A stretch of 13,812 bases of DNA from positions 1 through 13,812 of the forward strand of contig CANBQX010000038.1 in the NCBI GenBank assembly GCA_947371775.1. Reading direction: 5' to 3'. This DNA comes from Comamonadaceae bacterium. GTDB lineage: Bacteria; Pseudomonadota; Gammaproteobacteria; Burkholderiales; Burkholderiaceae_C. Positions 13,801 to 13,812 of the stretch are shown piece after piece; the stretch's first letter is position 1, and each line of letters opens with the position of its first letter. The notes under the pieces were generated by a model. The model did no database searches. It had not been told where the DNA came from and was given only the letters and a program-made list of their open reading frames with translations. The position numbers were made by a program, and so were the translations under genes.

Positions 13801-13812
13801 GTCGTCAGCACT
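10811..13812 (+). CDS. pilY1: Type IV pilus tip protein PilY1, N-terminal 1000 residues (3' end beyond window)
   Basis: The frame is open from 10811 to the window end, 1000 codons plus two bases. A signal peptide covers about residues 1-33 (FFAVALFSIASVASA). The start of the mature part, LLTMARDHSLFFGAYNDMTD (about 57-76) then LDGTGTI, and FNSAYCYKY, fits the PilC/PilY1 family. Acidic loops D77-LDGTG and D817-NNHDGRG resemble calcium-binding turns. At 585-600, NILVVSSPYTSGDSDQ occupies the place where many relatives have a von Willebrand A-like strand, but no intact DxSxS metal site is seen. The helix LKAAFYKMFQNVLDTS near 970-985 is the usual lead-in to the C-terminal beta-propeller, which lies outside. 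PilY1 sits at the pilus tip or outer membrane and supports adhesion and pilus assembly. Large parts are AT-richer than the neighbours. Confidence 0.87.
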   Translation, partial: MSHRNYGQISALLNVMKQFFAVALFSIASVASASPVLGVSPETVQPVHVSQSTAPLVLLTMARDHSLFFGAYNDMTDLDGTGTITFNFKPDFEYIGLFNSAYCYKYNGGNDSTKNQLTDYFSPEASAIPLTEPAANYPGGCNQSPSALWSGNWLNYVTTSRIDAMRVALYGGYRVKDGNAQGTRPNTLLRRAYIPQDGHTWAKEYTSIADNHYDIRKYTPFQLPAPDHNGVATRHFFGNLTSTVVRDYQPNGVKALGFDADGKAVTRQIQPDHAMPGGDKSSFWVQNTPDLGKSCSTLKNCSDYPPVMRVVLNAGSRVWKWAASQQPVLDYHPYPIGWNPRKFTVNEWSPIRHLGNFEGYGNLIDDLGGYINPQPAYPTDYIVQVEACVFPNYINGCKKYDDLISGNFNYKPIGVLHDYGENGSMKFGLLTGSYDKNLSGGQLRKNIGDFNDEIDANTGRFAYKVPGSNVVNSLIKQLDSLRIRNFNNPTQGGTVPDYGPDFWANNFVYKNRYGNAQGDGPEGLYGDWGNPIAEMMFEGLRYYAGAGSASAAFTGSTTDDTEVGLDQAVWGNPYSDSTKWCAKPNILVVSSPYTSGDSDQLPGAQWASGNTPTLSDAKGTALDVSAMTNQVGHVEGIEGAWKFIGEVKGQSLDYSPTLKQIDKLSNARGLAPNNPENEGSYYAAGVAYFGKTHALQTVNQKDIPVTDTYVVMLPSPDATIQVPMNGGKTVTIQPFAKTIDMTVPGNIVNTAKKGNYQATNQIVGMYVTSLDSSVNSYHLQVYVNFESQASGGDFEMDAVAYYDISSDGTNITVNVEDNNHDGRGIFLGQNMGYIITGTNHDGVYLVVQDRNIDPAKDNSLKNVSYFLNVPPPEGATKFWAGYCDKDTANGNLYYNTDRCKKLPSMDGVVPNSSITFQVNGAVNPTLQHPLWYAARWGGYMGTQAPTAPSADGQDPDHFIQVTSPATLKAAFYKMFQNVLDTSATQGSVTSNSQQLQTSSA

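Noticed and set aside
1..13812. CRISPR array, tRNA, rRNA, insertion sequence or phage genes
   Set aside because: No regularly spaced direct repeats, cloverleaf-like sequence, transposase motif or terminal inverted repeat pair was seen by eye.

Overview
The window looks like chromosomal DNA of a betaproteobacterium of the order Burkholderiales, most likely the family Comamonadaceae (Rhodoferax/Polaromonas-like). The reasons are the order xseB-ispA-dxs with a divergent Rieske-type oxygenase gene, the high-GC housekeeping codon use, the TRAP transporter family with a long DctM subunit, and the pilV-pilW-pilX-pilY1 order. No rRNA, tRNA, CRISPR array, insertion sequence or phage gene was seen. Identities rest on motif reading by eye, not on database searches.

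Region 1 (1-265): the first 22 codons of a leftward gene, probably a Rieske-type ring-hydroxylating oxygenase subunit. Its leader is unusually structured, with a -10-like box followed by a strong leftward terminator-like hairpin and then two more hairpins. A perfect inverted repeat precedes the rightward xseB.

Region 2 (266-3376): xseB (exonuclease VII small subunit), ispA (farnesyl diphosphate synthase) and dxs (1-deoxy-D-xylulose-5-phosphate synthase) run rightward. xseB and ispA overlap at GTGA. Dxs opens the MEP isoprenoid pathway and IspA builds C15 prenyl diphosphate from its products, so the operon joins early and late steps of isoprenoid supply.

Region 3 (3377-8418): a TRAP-type solute uptake system. 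The binding protein gene (dctP, TakP-like) is rightward. It converges on the leftward membrane genes dctQ and dctM across a symmetric bidirectional terminator at 4612-4639. Upstream of dctQM on the same strand is nhaD, a Na+/H+ antiporter. The leftward set can be read as a sodium circuit: NhaD expels Na+ and the TRAP transporter uses the gradient. The gap between nhaD and dctQ holds an unexplained 30-codon open frame ending in TAA.

Region 4 (8419-13812): a 221-bp intergenic segment with several small inverted repeats, then the minor-pilin operon pilV-pilW-pilX with GTGA and ATGA overlaps. The 5' 3,002 bp of pilY1 follow and run off the window end. The minor pilins and PilY1 are expected to form the priming and tip complex of type IV pili. 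Long parts of pilY1 are clearly more AT-rich than the rest of the window, and its middle carries what looks like a degenerate von Willebrand A segment. This is the most variable and least explained coding stretch here.

I did not find a clearly new multi-gene system. The best leads are the leader in front of the Rieske gene, the nhaD-TRAP linkage, the orphan frame between nhaD and dctQ, and the divergent PilY1 N-terminal part.
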